The position numbers were made by a program, and so were the translations under genes. The notes beneath the pieces are model-generated. The model was not told the DNA's origin. It did not search any database and saw only the letters and a list, made by a program, of their open reading frames with translations. A stretch of 64,000 nt of DNA from Turnera subulata. Lineage: Eukaryota; Streptophyta; Magnoliopsida; Malpighiales; Passifloraceae. Position 1 is the first letter of the stretch, and every line of letters starts with the position of its first letter. Shown here piece by piece: positions 53,026 to 63,600 of this stretch. The stretch is taken from NCBI GenBank assembly GCA_028386065.3, contig JAKUCV010002763.1, positions 62,001 to 126,000 on the forward strand, in the 5' to 3' direction.

Positions 53026-55158
53026 ATGGTGGCTAGTGCTCCCCCCTTCACCCAAATGTCCCCTGGCCTTACCCACAAACCACCCACTTTGTTTCGGCCG
53101 GCCACCACAAGCAAAACCCTACCACCCTACCCCCATCCTCATCTTCCCCACACCTTCACGTCCCAACCTCGTTCAACTTACACTCTCCACCCCCTTTACC
53201 TTTCTCAGCCACAAAATCAGATCAAATCAAACAATACCCAAAACCACCCCCCGCCACTTGTCTTCTCGAAATGGAGCAGGAACCAGGTTGTCTCTGCTAT
53301 CAAGGATGATCAACTAGTGAGCCTTTACGTAGAGAATCTCCCAGCAAGTTGGATGATTACAGATATTTTATCAAACCTTGCTAAGGTGGGTGAGATTATT
53401 GATATCTACATTCTAGGAAAAGTGTCCAGAAACCGGAAACGTTTTGGTTTTATCAGATTCAAAAAAGGAGTTCCAATAGATACATTGATATCGAAGTTAT
53501 CATCGATTACAGGCGCTGAGGGCACACTTCGTGCAAGCCCCGCTAAATCCAAAAGCCATAAAAGAAGAGTTAACATGCAGATTTTACCGCCCCGCATCGG
53601 AAACAAAACCCAAGACGGGTTATCTTTTGCTCAGTCGCTGAAGGCCAAGGAAAAGGTAGCGGAGACCGACATTTGCAACGACATCTCTAACCTGGTTTTC
53701 AGTCCACCGGAGGAATCCGAATTATGGTTGTCCAGATGCATCTACGGTGTCTTATCACACCCCATGGAGAGAACAACTATTCAGGGAGTCTTCGCCTCAA
53801 AAGGCCTTAACGATTTCATCATCAGTGAATTAGGTGGTGAGGCAATTCTTATACATACCCTATCAGTGGAGGCTCGGGATAAGCTGCTTAATGATATCCC
53901 AGACTGGGTCACAGATTTCTTTCAGTTGTTCAGGGAATGGAAGGTAGGCGACAATGCTTACAACAGGACTTGTTGGATCAAGTTAACAGGTGTCCCTCTT
54001 CATGCATGGTGTACGCAATTCTTCAAAAAGGTCAGTAACTGTTTCGATAAACTGATCAAGGCGGCAGAGGCAACTGAATCTCGATCATATTTGGAATTCG
54101 CCTTCATTCAAGTTCTCAAAATGGTTAAGAAGTAATTATCCTGGGAAGTGAACTTTGAGGTCAAAGGAGTTAAGTACACTGTGACTTGCACCGAGGTACC
54201 GACTCCTTTCAATCCCATTCCCATGGGCTGTGTCAATGACTTATCAGTGAATGATCTCATCTCTCTTGACCCTGAGACACCATTGAACATACATAGGGGT
54301 TCGGTGTCTGCCACCGTCCCGAAAAAACCGATCGGCAAGGCCGGCAACCGATTCTCTGCCCTCAAAGTAAGTGTCCCAGATTCTGACCCATTCCAACTGA
54401 ATGGAATTATCGGGAATTCAAAAATTCCAGTTAGGCCTCCCTCTCGAAACTCCAAATTCCTGTAGAATGTTACTCCCTCGTCAGCCAATGCTGTTAATAT
54501 TAGCAGCGCACGGGTATGTAGTCCCGAGACGACCCCTAGTTCCAAGGACAGGTCATCAGGCTCTTCCATACAGTCCATAGTTGGAGAATCTCCAATTTCA
54601 AAACGTGCTTGTAATAGGGGTATTTTTGGTATTGACAACCCTTCATGGGAGAAAGGCGAATCATCAGGAAGCAGCAGTGAAAAAATGGGCCATTGGGCTA
54701 ACCCTCAGTATGAAGGCTGCATGCAACTTACTCCTTTCAACGGACCATATAACGAAAGTGGCCCTTCCTCATCTTTGGGAGATCAGAGCAGTATCAATCC
54801 GGATTGTAGGCTCGCTGCCTTGATAGAACAGAAGATAAAAATCGCCCTTAATACAAGGCCGATTCGGAAGAAACAAAAATACAAGAAGTTTAATTGGTTT
54901 TCTGGGAGTATTATGTCAAGGGACACTATGTCGGACTTGGATTTTCGATGAATGAACAAGAAGATTGTCAATACCAAGTGCTCCATAGAGGAACCTTGTC
55001 CTTCTGTGTGTGACTACGATGCAGAAGCTGAGTTCACAATTCAGGTGGGAAAATGTTTGGGCTGGAGTCATAACGATGCCGATGAAGTCAGAGAGGCAGT
55101 TCGTGACCTGATCGAGAAAGAAGGGCAGGAGTGGAGCAAGAATCAAGAGGAACATTGA
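53026..55158 (+). pseudogene. LINE ORF1 (RRM and DUF4283-type), 3 internal stops
   Basis: ATG at 53026 leads a proline-rich head (MVASAPPFTQMSPGLTHKPP), then LVFSKWSRNQVVSAIKDDQL, RNA-recognition motif (VSLYVENLPASWMITDILSN; RKRFGFIRFKKG), a DUF4283-like core (CWIKLTGVPLHAWCTQFFKK), and an acidic end with CLGWSHNDADEV. The entire ORF stays in one frame for 710 codons, broken only by TAA at 54133, TAG near 54463 and TGA near 54949. The truncated LINE at 40628-42605 carries a homologous ORF1. Role: RNA binding and particle formation. Confidence 0.9.
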
Positions 55159-55203
55159 CGTAATCTCTGCGTTCAAGCCATAAGTGTTGTTAGTTCCTCT
55201 TTT

Positions 55204-56441
55204 ATGTTCAGTCTCATATGTTGGAATATTAGAGGGTTGGGCTCTGGGATTAAGCATAACTACCTTAAAGACCTAATCAATCAAAATGAAACTAATATGG
55301 TTTGCTTATGCGAGACAAAACAGAGTGGTATCGATTTGTATTTCTGTACGAGACTCTGGAACATCGGAGACCTGAACTTTAGAGCTGTTGATTCAGATGG
55401 GTCCTCAGGCGGTCTCCTGTTGATATAGGATGAGTCTTACTTTAAACTATCAAAAAGCCATGTCAGTAAAAATTGGATAGTAGTGGAAGGTACCTTTAGG
55501 GGATCACACGATCCGTTATGTGTGTGCTTCGTTTACGGGGCTTGTAATGTAGAGAGTCGAATGGAGATGTGGAATGAGCTGAAAGAACTGAAGCAATCTT
55601 TTACCATGCCATGGCTGATTATCGGTGATCTAAACGAGACTATACAAGCAGAAGATAGGAAGAGCTATAGACTAAACAGTAGAGGGGCTGGAGCTCTCAG
55701 GAATTTCATGGAAGTCATGCAACTGTTAGAATTCCCTCTTATTGGCAGAAAGTTTACTTGGGCTAATTCTCTGTATGCTAGTAAAATTGATAGAGCTATG
55801 GCTCAGGCCGAATGGAGCTTAGATTTCAAGTCCCTAATCCTAACAGCAGGGAAAAGAGGCCTGTCAGATCATTGGCCTTTGATCCTTGCTCAGGAAAAAA
55901 CAAAATAGGGCTTCAAACCCTTTAGATTTCAAGATTGCTGGTGGAATCATAGGCTGTTCAGGCAGTCGTTGAAGTCTTTTTGGGATAGATGTGAGGAAGA
56001 GTTCCCAGGAAGATTCAAATTGATGAAGAAACTTGGCTTACTTCGCAAGCTGCTGGCTGAATGGAATAAATCCACCTTCGGAGACGTTGACAAGCAGATT
56101 ACGATTCTGCAGGAGGAGATCGAGACTCTGGACCTTAAAGCTGAAACTGAGAACCTATCTGAGTTAGAAGTCAGAAGGAGAGGGTCGTTTAAACAAGATC
56201 TGCAGCAAAAATTGAAGCGGAAAGAGATCCTTTGGAAACAAAAATCAAGAATCAACTGGCTCAAACTTGGTGATCATAATACAAGATTCTTCCATGTATC
56301 TGCATGTGCAAGGGGCCGTAAAAATTCCATTATATCTATTTATCACGATGGTAGAGAGATCTCGGAGCCTCAACTCATTAAGGACGAGACCGTGAGATAT
56401 TTTCCAAGCTTTATAGCGATGACTTAGGCTTCAGACCTAAG
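55204..56441 (+). pseudogene. LINE ORF2, endonuclease part
   Basis: Opens MFSLICWNIRGLGSGIKHNY. AP-endonuclease landmarks: NWIVVEGTFRG, VYGACNVESRMEMWNELKEL, PWLIIGDLNETIQAEDRKSY (catalytic GDLN), FTWANSLYASKIDRAMAQAE and GLSDHWPLIL (SDH). Stops at about 55426 (TAG where TGG is expected, after GGLLLI) and 55906. The linker contains LAEWNKSTFGDVDKQI and KQKSRINWLKLGDHNTRFFH. A one-base frameshift near 56420 precedes the RT. Confidence 0.92.
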
Positions 56442-58879
56442 GTGAGAGGCAAAAATTTCTTCTCAAGGTTACAGTCAGACCAAGCACAGTCCTTGGTAAA
56501 AACTATTAGCTTGGAGGAAATCAAGAATGCCGTCTGGGCATGTGAAGGATCTAAGGCACCGAGGCCCGATGGCTTCAATCTGAACTTCTTTAAGAAGTGT
56601 TGGGATCAGATCAAAACGGATTTATTCGATCTTGTGATGGAGTTTTTGGATAAAGGAAGACTTCCTAAAGTTGTAAATAACTCTTACATCACGCTTCTTC
56701 CAAAGGAAGATGGTGCATCAGAGTTCAATGACTTTAGGCCCATCACGTTGGTGAATGCTGTGTATAAAATTATTTCGAAGATTCTGTCTTCCAGGCTAAA
56801 AAGTATGCTTCCAAGCCTAGTCAGTAGCTCTCAGTTCGCCTTCCTTGAAGGCAAGAACATACTGGATGTTGTTCTATTGGCCTCGGAGTTTATACATTCG
56901 TTAAAGAAGAACAAAGAGACTACAGTTTTATGGAAATTGGATTTTCAAAAAGCATATGACTCTATTTTATGGAACTATCTATCTCAGGTTATGGAGCACA
57001 TGGGCTTCCCACAGAGATGGATAACTTGGATTAATGTGTGCTTGCAGTCTTCCACATTGGCTGTCCTTATCAACGGATCACCTACCTCCCAATTCGGAAT
57101 GTCCAAGGGACTCAAGTAGGGTGATCCACTATCGCCCTTTTTGTTCCTGATAGCCGTCGAGGGTCTGAGGGTGTCGATTGATGTCGCTATTGCAAATGGC
57201 TTTGTTGAGGATCTCAACCTTCATAATACGTCCGCAAACCTGATTCAGTTTGCGGATGACACTCTGATCCTCGCTAAAGCTGACACTACTTCTCTCCTCA
57301 ACCTTAAAAGAGTACTATGCTGTTTCGAAATGTCAGGGCTGAAGATCAACTTCTTCAAAAGTAGTATTATTGGCATTAATATCGACACGTCATCAGCTAG
57401 ACATTTTGCAGATATCCTTTTTTGCTGATTGGAAAAACTCCCAGTCAAATGCCTGGGGCTCCCTCTTGGAGAAAATATGAAGAAGTTTGAGAGTTGGTCC
57501 CCTATTTTCGACAAATTCAAGAAAAGACTGAAGAGTTGGCGAGCCAGACTGCTCTCCTTCGCAAGTCGAGTCTTACTTATCAAAGCTACCTTGTCAGCTC
57601 TGCCCATTTACTATATGTCACTATTCAGATTACCTTCTACTGTGTCCAAAAAGCTGACTCAAATTCAAAGAAAGTTTCTCTAGAGCGGTTGTCAGGAGAA
57701 AAGGAAGCTTTTTTGGGTAGCCTGGGATAAGGTGGCGAGGCCTAAAGAATTCAGCGGGTTAGGGATCGAGCCTTTAACCATTAAGAGCAACAGCCTCTGC
57801 TTCAAGTGGTACTGGCGTTTCTTGCAGGAGGAAGGTTCAGTATGGAGAAACCTCATTAAAGAAAAGTGTATGTAGGTTTTCGGTACGATGGAACCTGTCT
57901 TCTATCAACAGAAGATGTCTCCTGTGTGGCGGAATGTGATCAGGTGTACCAACGACGGTGGAAGATCGCATGTCGCTCTAAAAGAAAATTTTCAACTTCA
58001 AGTAGGATCTGGTACAAAAATCTCTTTTTGGCATGATCCATGGTGCTCCCTTGGCATTCTGAGTATCACCTTTCCTAGACTATTTTCAATAAGCATGCAT
58101 CAGGACAGTTCTCTAGCTATCGTTGCTTCCTTAGCACCTTTATCTTTGGCGAATGTGTGGAGAAGACATCTTTACGAATGGGAAAGTGATTCATGCAAAC
58201 AGATTGATGGTGAATTGTTGCTTGTGACTTGCAATCCTAGTCGGGATGATCGTTGGCTGTGGAATTCTTCTAAGGATAAGGCATACTCATTAAAAGCAGG
58301 TAGTGATTTCATATTTCATGCCACCTTGCAGAAAACCAAACCACCAAATGTATGGATGAATCTACGTCCGCCCAAGTTCGAATGTTTCCTGTGGCAATCT
58401 TGCAATGGCGGCGTGGCTGTCAAGGCCAACTTAGTAAGGAGAGGAATCATAACAATTGATCAAGGCTTATGCGTATTATATGGCCAGGAGTCAGAATCTT
58501 GCGCCCACTTGTTTTTGCATTGTCCTCTGCTTGGTCCTTTTGGTGCAAACTCTGCCACTGGTGGGGGATTTCATGGACATCACCGGCTTCATTAGAGCAA
58601 TGGCTTCGACAATGGCCATGGTTGGAGACTTCTCAATCAAGAAGATCAGTATGGATGATGTTGGGTATTTCCCTTATTTGGTCCCTTTGGATGGCAAGAA
58701 ATAAAAAGGTTTTCGACAATGAAGATACCCGAGGGGATTGCTTGTTCGATGTCACAGTTATGAGAGTTTTTTGGTGGATTAAATCTTTACAACCGGAATT
58801 CCCATACTCCCACTACAACATCTTAGCCTCCGTCGAAATCCTTAGGCAATGGAAAGGTGTTAGCAGGAGATTTGATTAG
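56442..58879 (+). pseudogene. LINE ORF2, reverse transcriptase and zinc-finger part
   Basis: RT blocks: CEGSKAPRPDGFNLNFFKKC, YITLLPKEDGASEFNDFRPI, LASEFIHSLKKNKETTVLWK, LDFQKAYDSI (first Asp), SKGLK then TAG then GDPLSPFLFLIAVEGL, and LIQFADDTLILAKA (57240-57280), the intact catalytic FADD. Thumb text CLGLPLGENMKKF and WRARLLSFASRVLLIKATLS follows. Stops at 57117, 57426, 57681 and 57873 fit TGG or CAG turned into TAG or similar. The end, with PPKFECFLWQ and a CX2HX-type zf-RVT segment (SCAHLFLHCP), shifts frame near 58530 and ends SRRFD at 58879. Confidence 0.92.
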
Positions 58880-59085
58880 GGTCAGCCAACGATTCAGAGT
58901 TGTACTGAAGGCTTCATAGCATTTTTCATTCTCATTGAGCTGTTTTTTACCTAGGCTCTTTGCCTTTTGTGATGTAACCGACCATTTATTGTCATCTTCT
59001 TGATGGCTTGGTCCGCGTTCCCTTCTCTACTATCTGTCTCTATTTTTTTCAATGAATAAAGAATCGATTAGCATCAAAAAAAAAT

Positions 59086-59876
59086 TATATCTATGTAACG
59101 CAAGCAGCTTAAGCGAATTATACTTGCGAAGAAATAGGTTGTCTGGAGCCTTACCTGATTGCATTGGACTTCTTATCTCATTAAGAATCCTTGCTCTTGA
59201 TGCCAACGCCCTAAGTTCACCCATTCCAATGTCATTGTGGGGCCTTAAAGATCTTCTCACTTTGATGTTGAGTTTCAACTCGTTCAACGGCTCACTTCCC
59301 CTTCAAGTTGGACAAATGGTGGCCTTAACACAGTTGAATTTGTCAGGAAATCATTTTTTTGGCAATATTCCAAGCACCTTAGGCCAAGTCAAGGATTTAA
59401 GCACTCTCTCTTTATGGAATAACAGGTTCCAGGGAGCAATACCAGAATCACTAGGTAAATTGAAAGGCTTGGAAATGTTAGACCTGTCATCGAACAACTT
59501 ATCTGGTAACATCCCCAAGTCATTGGAAGAGCTTGAGTCGTCGGTATATTTCAATGTATCTTTCAATCCACTGGAAGGGGAAATTCCAAGTGGAGGAAGA
59601 TTCATATATTTCACTGCCGGATCATTCACGTCAAATAAGGCATTGTGTCGTCCTCCTAGACTGCAAGTCAATCCCTATAGCAGTGACTCTCATCATCATT
59701 CGCGGACTACTAAGTCTATACTATTAAGGTTTGTTTTGCCTCCGGTGGCATATGTGGTTCTCATGGTGGCTTTCATTCTTCTTCTTATATATCAAAGAAG
59801 GCAAAGAATTATTCCCAACGGAGGAGCATTGCCATTGGCTAATCAAAGGAGGATTTCTTACCTAGAGCTCATGTGA
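59086..59876 (+). pseudogene. LRR receptor-kinase B, late LRRs and membrane segment
   Basis: Continuous for about 265 residues. LRRs: ASSLSELYLRRNRLSGALPD, LRILALDANALSSPIPMSLW, LTQLNLSGNHFFGNIPSTLG, LSTLSLWNNRFQGAIPESLG and LEMLDLSSNNLSGNIPKSLE. Then the usual cap (FNVSFNPLEGEIPSGGRF, SNKALCRPPRLQV), and the membrane helix FVLPPVAYVVLMVAFILLLI followed by a basic stop-transfer QRRQR. The frame closes at TGA 59874-59876 (in RISYLELM then ATNKLHESN), where the family has arginine or valine codons. This is the extracellular-to-juxtamembrane part of an FLS2/EFR/Xa21-like receptor. Confidence 0.92.
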
Positions 59877-60540
59877 GCTACAAACAAATTACATGAAAGT
59901 AATTTGCTGGACAAGGGGAGTTTCGGGTCTGTTTATCAAGGAACACTTCAGGATGGACAAAGTATAGCAGTTAAGGTCTTTGATTTGCAATTGGAAGAAG
60001 CGGTCAACAGTTTTGATAGAGAATGCGAAATCTTGGGCAACATTCGTCACCATTTGTTTGTATCTTACTGATTTTTGTTTTGGCCTATAAAGGTTTTCGG
60101 CTTGAATTTTTTTTGTCACATCTCTTATGCTTTGCAAATAATGCAATGCAATTCTTATCTTGCAGAGTACGGCCTGGATGGAGTTGTGTCCACAAAGATT
60201 GATGTTTATAGTTTTGGAATAATGTTGATGGAAACTTTCACCAGAAGGAAGCCCACAGATGACTTGTTTGATGGAGGGATAAGCTTCACAAGTTGGGTTG
60301 AAGCATCACTACCATGGTTCAACGATGAACATCGTGGATAGCAACATGCTAATTGGAGAAAACCGAAACTTCGTAAATGTGGAGAAATGTCTGATATCTA
60401 TAATGGAATTGGCTCTTCATTGTGCACATGAATTGCCAGAAGAGAGGCTCAACATGATTGAAATATCAACAAGGCTTAAAAAGATCAGAACTATCCTCTT
60501 ACCAACAAACCGCAGGAGACTACAGCGACCACAGCATTAA
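59877..60540 (+). pseudogene. LRR receptor-kinase B, kinase domain with catalytic core deleted
   Basis: N-lobe: ATNKLHESNLLDKGSFGSVY (G-loop), QSIAVKVFDLQLEEAVNSFD (VAIK-type Lys) and CEILGNIRH near 60047. It then jumps directly to an intron-like stretch (about 60058-60165, ending TTATCTTGCAG) and the C-lobe YGLDGVVSTKIDVYSFGIML, METFTRRKPTDDLFDGGISF, a frameshift near 60325, ELALHCAHELPEERLNMIEI and a stop at 60538. About 100-130 residues with the HRD and DFG motifs are missing, so no kinase activity is possible. The intron at this place is normal for the family, so the gene arose by deletion, not by retroposition. Confidence 0.92.
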
Positions 60541-61584
60541 ACTTATCACTTCAATAATCTTATGCAATATTTTTATTTCTCAGTTGTCATGTAGGGATGA
60601 TGCCACAATTCCGGTACCACATTATACCAATGCTGTTAAGTTCTCATATTTGCTATATATGCTATCCCTCCATTCTAGTTTTCACTACTGTGCGAAAGGG
60701 TTAAATTATATTGCCATAAACCTTAACCATTGAGGGTTTAACTGTTTAATTGTGATTAAAAAGAATATCTAAGTGGTCAGGATTACCATGGAATCACACA
60801 AGTCAATCAGGAAACAAATAGAAACAAATCAACCATTAGTATAATCCCAGAACTGAAACTTACCTGGGTTTGCCGAGGAGCAGTCTCTGCCTCTTAACTT
60901 CCAAAGACAAGGAGATCACAACAATTAAGGCTCTGGAGCTATGTATAATGATCGAGAATTGCTGTGAAGATCAAATACTTCTCTGGCAATTTTTTTAAAA
61001 ACAAATTCAAATTTTGTTTGGTTTGCAAAGAGAGACTATGGAGACACTATAAGCTCTAATTAGAGTTTCTTTTCTAGTAATTCTATCTCAAAACTAAAAT
61101 TACATATATAGACTTTTTATTTCCTTTTTAGGTGGCTTATCATGTGCCTCTCATGACACAAGATTGAAAAATCCTAGTTATTATACCCAAAATGAAAATA
61201 TCCTAAGAGATCGAATTCATTTGGAATTGATACCAATTAGCTCTTCAGTTTGGAATTAATAATGATAGGTCATTTATATGAATATCACTATCATTTTGTT
61301 TTTTTTTTAAAAAGAACTTTTTCATGTAAGAATTGCTTGATATAATCCGTAGTGAATGGAATAAATAATTAATTGATACCCCTCAATAATTTTATTGATA
61401 AAAGTTTCCTACTAGCATCTTCATGGTTAAACGGTTTAGTTTTTCCTATAATATTAATATACTATGATTTCGTTTCGATAAAATCTTCTCCAGTTATGAA
61501 TGGTGCTCAAAACAAATAGTATAGAAGGGCTCACGCTCTATTAAGCAATATACATTTGTTATTTTTCTGTAATTAGGACCATTT
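60541..61584. other. Spacer downstream of receptor-kinase B
   Basis: No gene is seen. At 60650-60848 it matches 44755-44950 (see findings). The rest is AT-rich with short A and T runs (61295-61310, for example). Confidence 0.6.
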
Positions 61585-62030
61585 GCATCATAAAATCTTC
61601 AATCCTCCCTTCGTTGACTAAACCATCAACCAGAGGCCGGACTATTGGCTGATGCCCAAAGATTCACTCTCCTATAAATAATTGCCTCTTTACACAACTG
61701 AAGAGCCAACTCAAGATCACACTTTGGAACTAAGAAATGGAATTCAATTAATGTCACAAAGGTCACCTGACGAGGCTTAAGATTTTCCCTCAGCTTCGTG
61801 TGTGTGCCATTCTTTTTGCTCCCTCTAAATTTCCATCTTTACAGAACCAACCAATCAACTGGTTATAGCTCACAACATTCGGTTTTATTCCCTTGCTCTC
61901 CATTTCATGCAATAACTCAATGGCCTCTACTACCCTATTTTCTGACAACAATCCCTGCAACCTGGCATTATAACTCCTAGCATCAGGAACATGCCAACTA
62001 TTTTTGTTATTTAACCTCTTTATGCTTTTA
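61585..62030 (-). pseudogene. PPR-repeat protein fragment
   Basis: Minus strand from about 62012: SWHVPDARSYNARLQGLLSE, NRVVEAIELLHEMESKGIKP and NVVSYNQLIGWFCKDGNLEG, two clear 35-residue pentatricopeptide repeats. A stop and frameshifts follow, then QVTFVTLIEFHFLVPKCDLE-like text near 61745 and PLVDGLVNEGRIED near 61615. Such proteins bind organellar RNA. No start, targeting peptide or full repeat set is present. Confidence 0.8.
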
Positions 62031-62299
62031 TTGCAGTTTCCAGTTGCATCTTAATTTTACCTGTCAACTCCCTCTTTGGAAGAAAAAAATTTGTTCCCAA
62101 AAAATTATCCTTTCACAATCTTCAATGATCATCAATTGAATTTTTTATATACTTATCATTTAGTTTACCTGATAATTATTTTAATTTGCTTACATTAATT
62201 AAAAGTGAAATAAGGATAATCATTTTAATTTGCTTACAACAGTTTGTCAGGTAATATTGTTTACCTAGCTGCTAGGCTTAAATTACAATATTTTGGCTT
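62031..62299. other. AT-rich spacer, no gene seen
   Basis: Contains a near-direct repeat around TAATTATTTTAATTTGCTTAC (about 62170-62190 and 62215-62240). CAACAGTTTGTCAGGTAAT near 62238 resembles the end of an LRR exon plus donor (N-S-L-S-G|GTAAT), as seen at 47787-47803. Confidence 0.5.
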
Positions 62300-63010
62300 T
62301 CATCATTATATATCACTCTATCTGTGCATGGAAATCTAACAATGTTTTTCAATTGACGGAAACAATACCTTCCCATGTAGTCAATGTCCCAAACTTGCAA
62401 GAATTGTTTTTACAATCTAATAATCTAACAGGCAACATTCTCCGCAAGTGTGTTCAACATCTCAACTTTAGTCCGGATTTCTTTAGACGGGAATAGACTC
62501 TGAGTTTGAGAGATCTCCAAGTCCTTTCTTTGCAAAAGAATTTCTTGAGCAATGACCCTTCCAATCCTGAACTTAATCTTTTCACCTCCTTAGCAAATTA
62601 TAGAGCCTTGAAAATGCTGTACCTGGACAACAATTTATTCAGTGGCATCCTTCCACAATCCGTAGGAAATCTCACCTAACCTATTTGAATTTGTTATGCG
62701 AAATAACAAGTTGGTGGGAATTGGCAACCTGAGTGGCTTAATACGCTTGTCCTTGAGGGGAAACAATTTGAGTGGAGCTATTCCAACAACTGTGGCCAAG
62801 ATGGGAAATTTTCAACTTATGGATATTTCTTCAAACAAGATCAATGGCTCGATTCCCGTTGATCTACTCGTTACGCAAGAAGCTTGAGCGAAGTAAATTT
62901 GCAAGAAAATCATTCAGAATCATCGTTCTTTTTGCAATTCCTTTAGCTCATTCATCCCATTGTCATTGTGGGGTCTTAAAGATCTTATTATTTTGTCCTT
63001 GAGAATTAAT
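62300..63010 (+). pseudogene. LRR receptor-kinase fragment C
   Basis: Third relic of the same family. IPSHVVNVPNLQELFLQSNN (62362-62425), frame-shifted DLQVLSLQKNFLSNDPSNPE, NLFTSLANYRALKMLYLDNN and LFSGILPQSVGNL (62510-62680), then MRNNKLVGIGNLSGLIRLSL, GNNLSGAIPTTVAKMGNFQL and ISSNKINGSIPVDLL (62696-62880), and SLWGLKDLIILSLR near 62960-63005. It shows the undisturbed sequence at both insertion points of copy B. Frameshifts and stops are frequent; membrane and kinase parts are absent. Confidence 0.82.
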
Positions 63011-63600
63011 TGGATCATTTATGCTGTCTTTCAAAAACTGGTCAATGAGGAAGCCGTGAGCCCCATGTATCAAAACCTGGGGATCGAAGACAACATAGTC
63101 AGCATACAGAAAAGGGTAAAAAGGTATTGGGTAAGCCTTTTAGCTGCTAAACAAAAGGAACAAATACTTAGTCGTCTTGGAGGTGTGAATTCATCAGTCT
63201 GTTGGGCATCCGGTGCTTTGTCTGTAGAAGGGATAGGTGATTGCCCATCTGGTTGGTAACCTGCAAGCAATAGTAGAAGAACCAGAGTAAGATCTCAACC
63301 CAACTGAAACTGATCAATGTACAAAGATTGAAATGGTATCACTACACTTGAAACAGAGTATTCCTTTGGATAAAACCAAAGAAGAATCACAGGAGAAGAT
63401 AGTGTTTTTTTTCAACCAAGGTTTGAACAAACAGAGATGTATTTTTTCATGGTCAAACATATGAGTCAATAGGCAACATCAACAGTGACGGGCAAGATGG
63501 TTCTAGTATTCTCATTTTCCTATAAAGGGTAGATGGAAAAAGTTGGATGGAGGAGCTTAAGTCCACATGCCAAAATTGTACCATTTGTACCAGCGACACG
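63011..63600. other. Spacer, no gene recognised
   Basis: An open plus frame from 63020 to 63259 (EEAVSPMYQNLGIEDNIVSI; QILSRLGGVNSSVCWASGAL) has no recognised relative. MYQNLGIEDN.. could be transposon-derived. No support for a gene. Confidence 0.4.

Larger units (their letters stand above)
53003..59085 (+). mobile_element. Full-length plant L1-type LINE, 6.1 kb
   Basis: Carries ORF1 with RRM (53026-55158), ORF2 with endonuclease, reverse transcriptase and C-terminal zinc-finger domain (55204-58879), a 3' tail with AATAAA-type signal (GAATAAAG, 59054) and a short A-run (59077-59085). The host receptor-kinase reading stops at its left edge and resumes after the A-run, with about 35-40 LRR residues missing (compare 62770-62870). 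So integration probably came with a target deletion; no duplication was found. In-frame stops (about nine) and two frameshifts make it inactive, but it is otherwise complete. Confidence 0.9.

Noticed and set aside
63070..63259. Open frame after receptor-kinase fragment C as a possible gene
   Set aside because: Short, no recognised domain, and no splice or promoter context.
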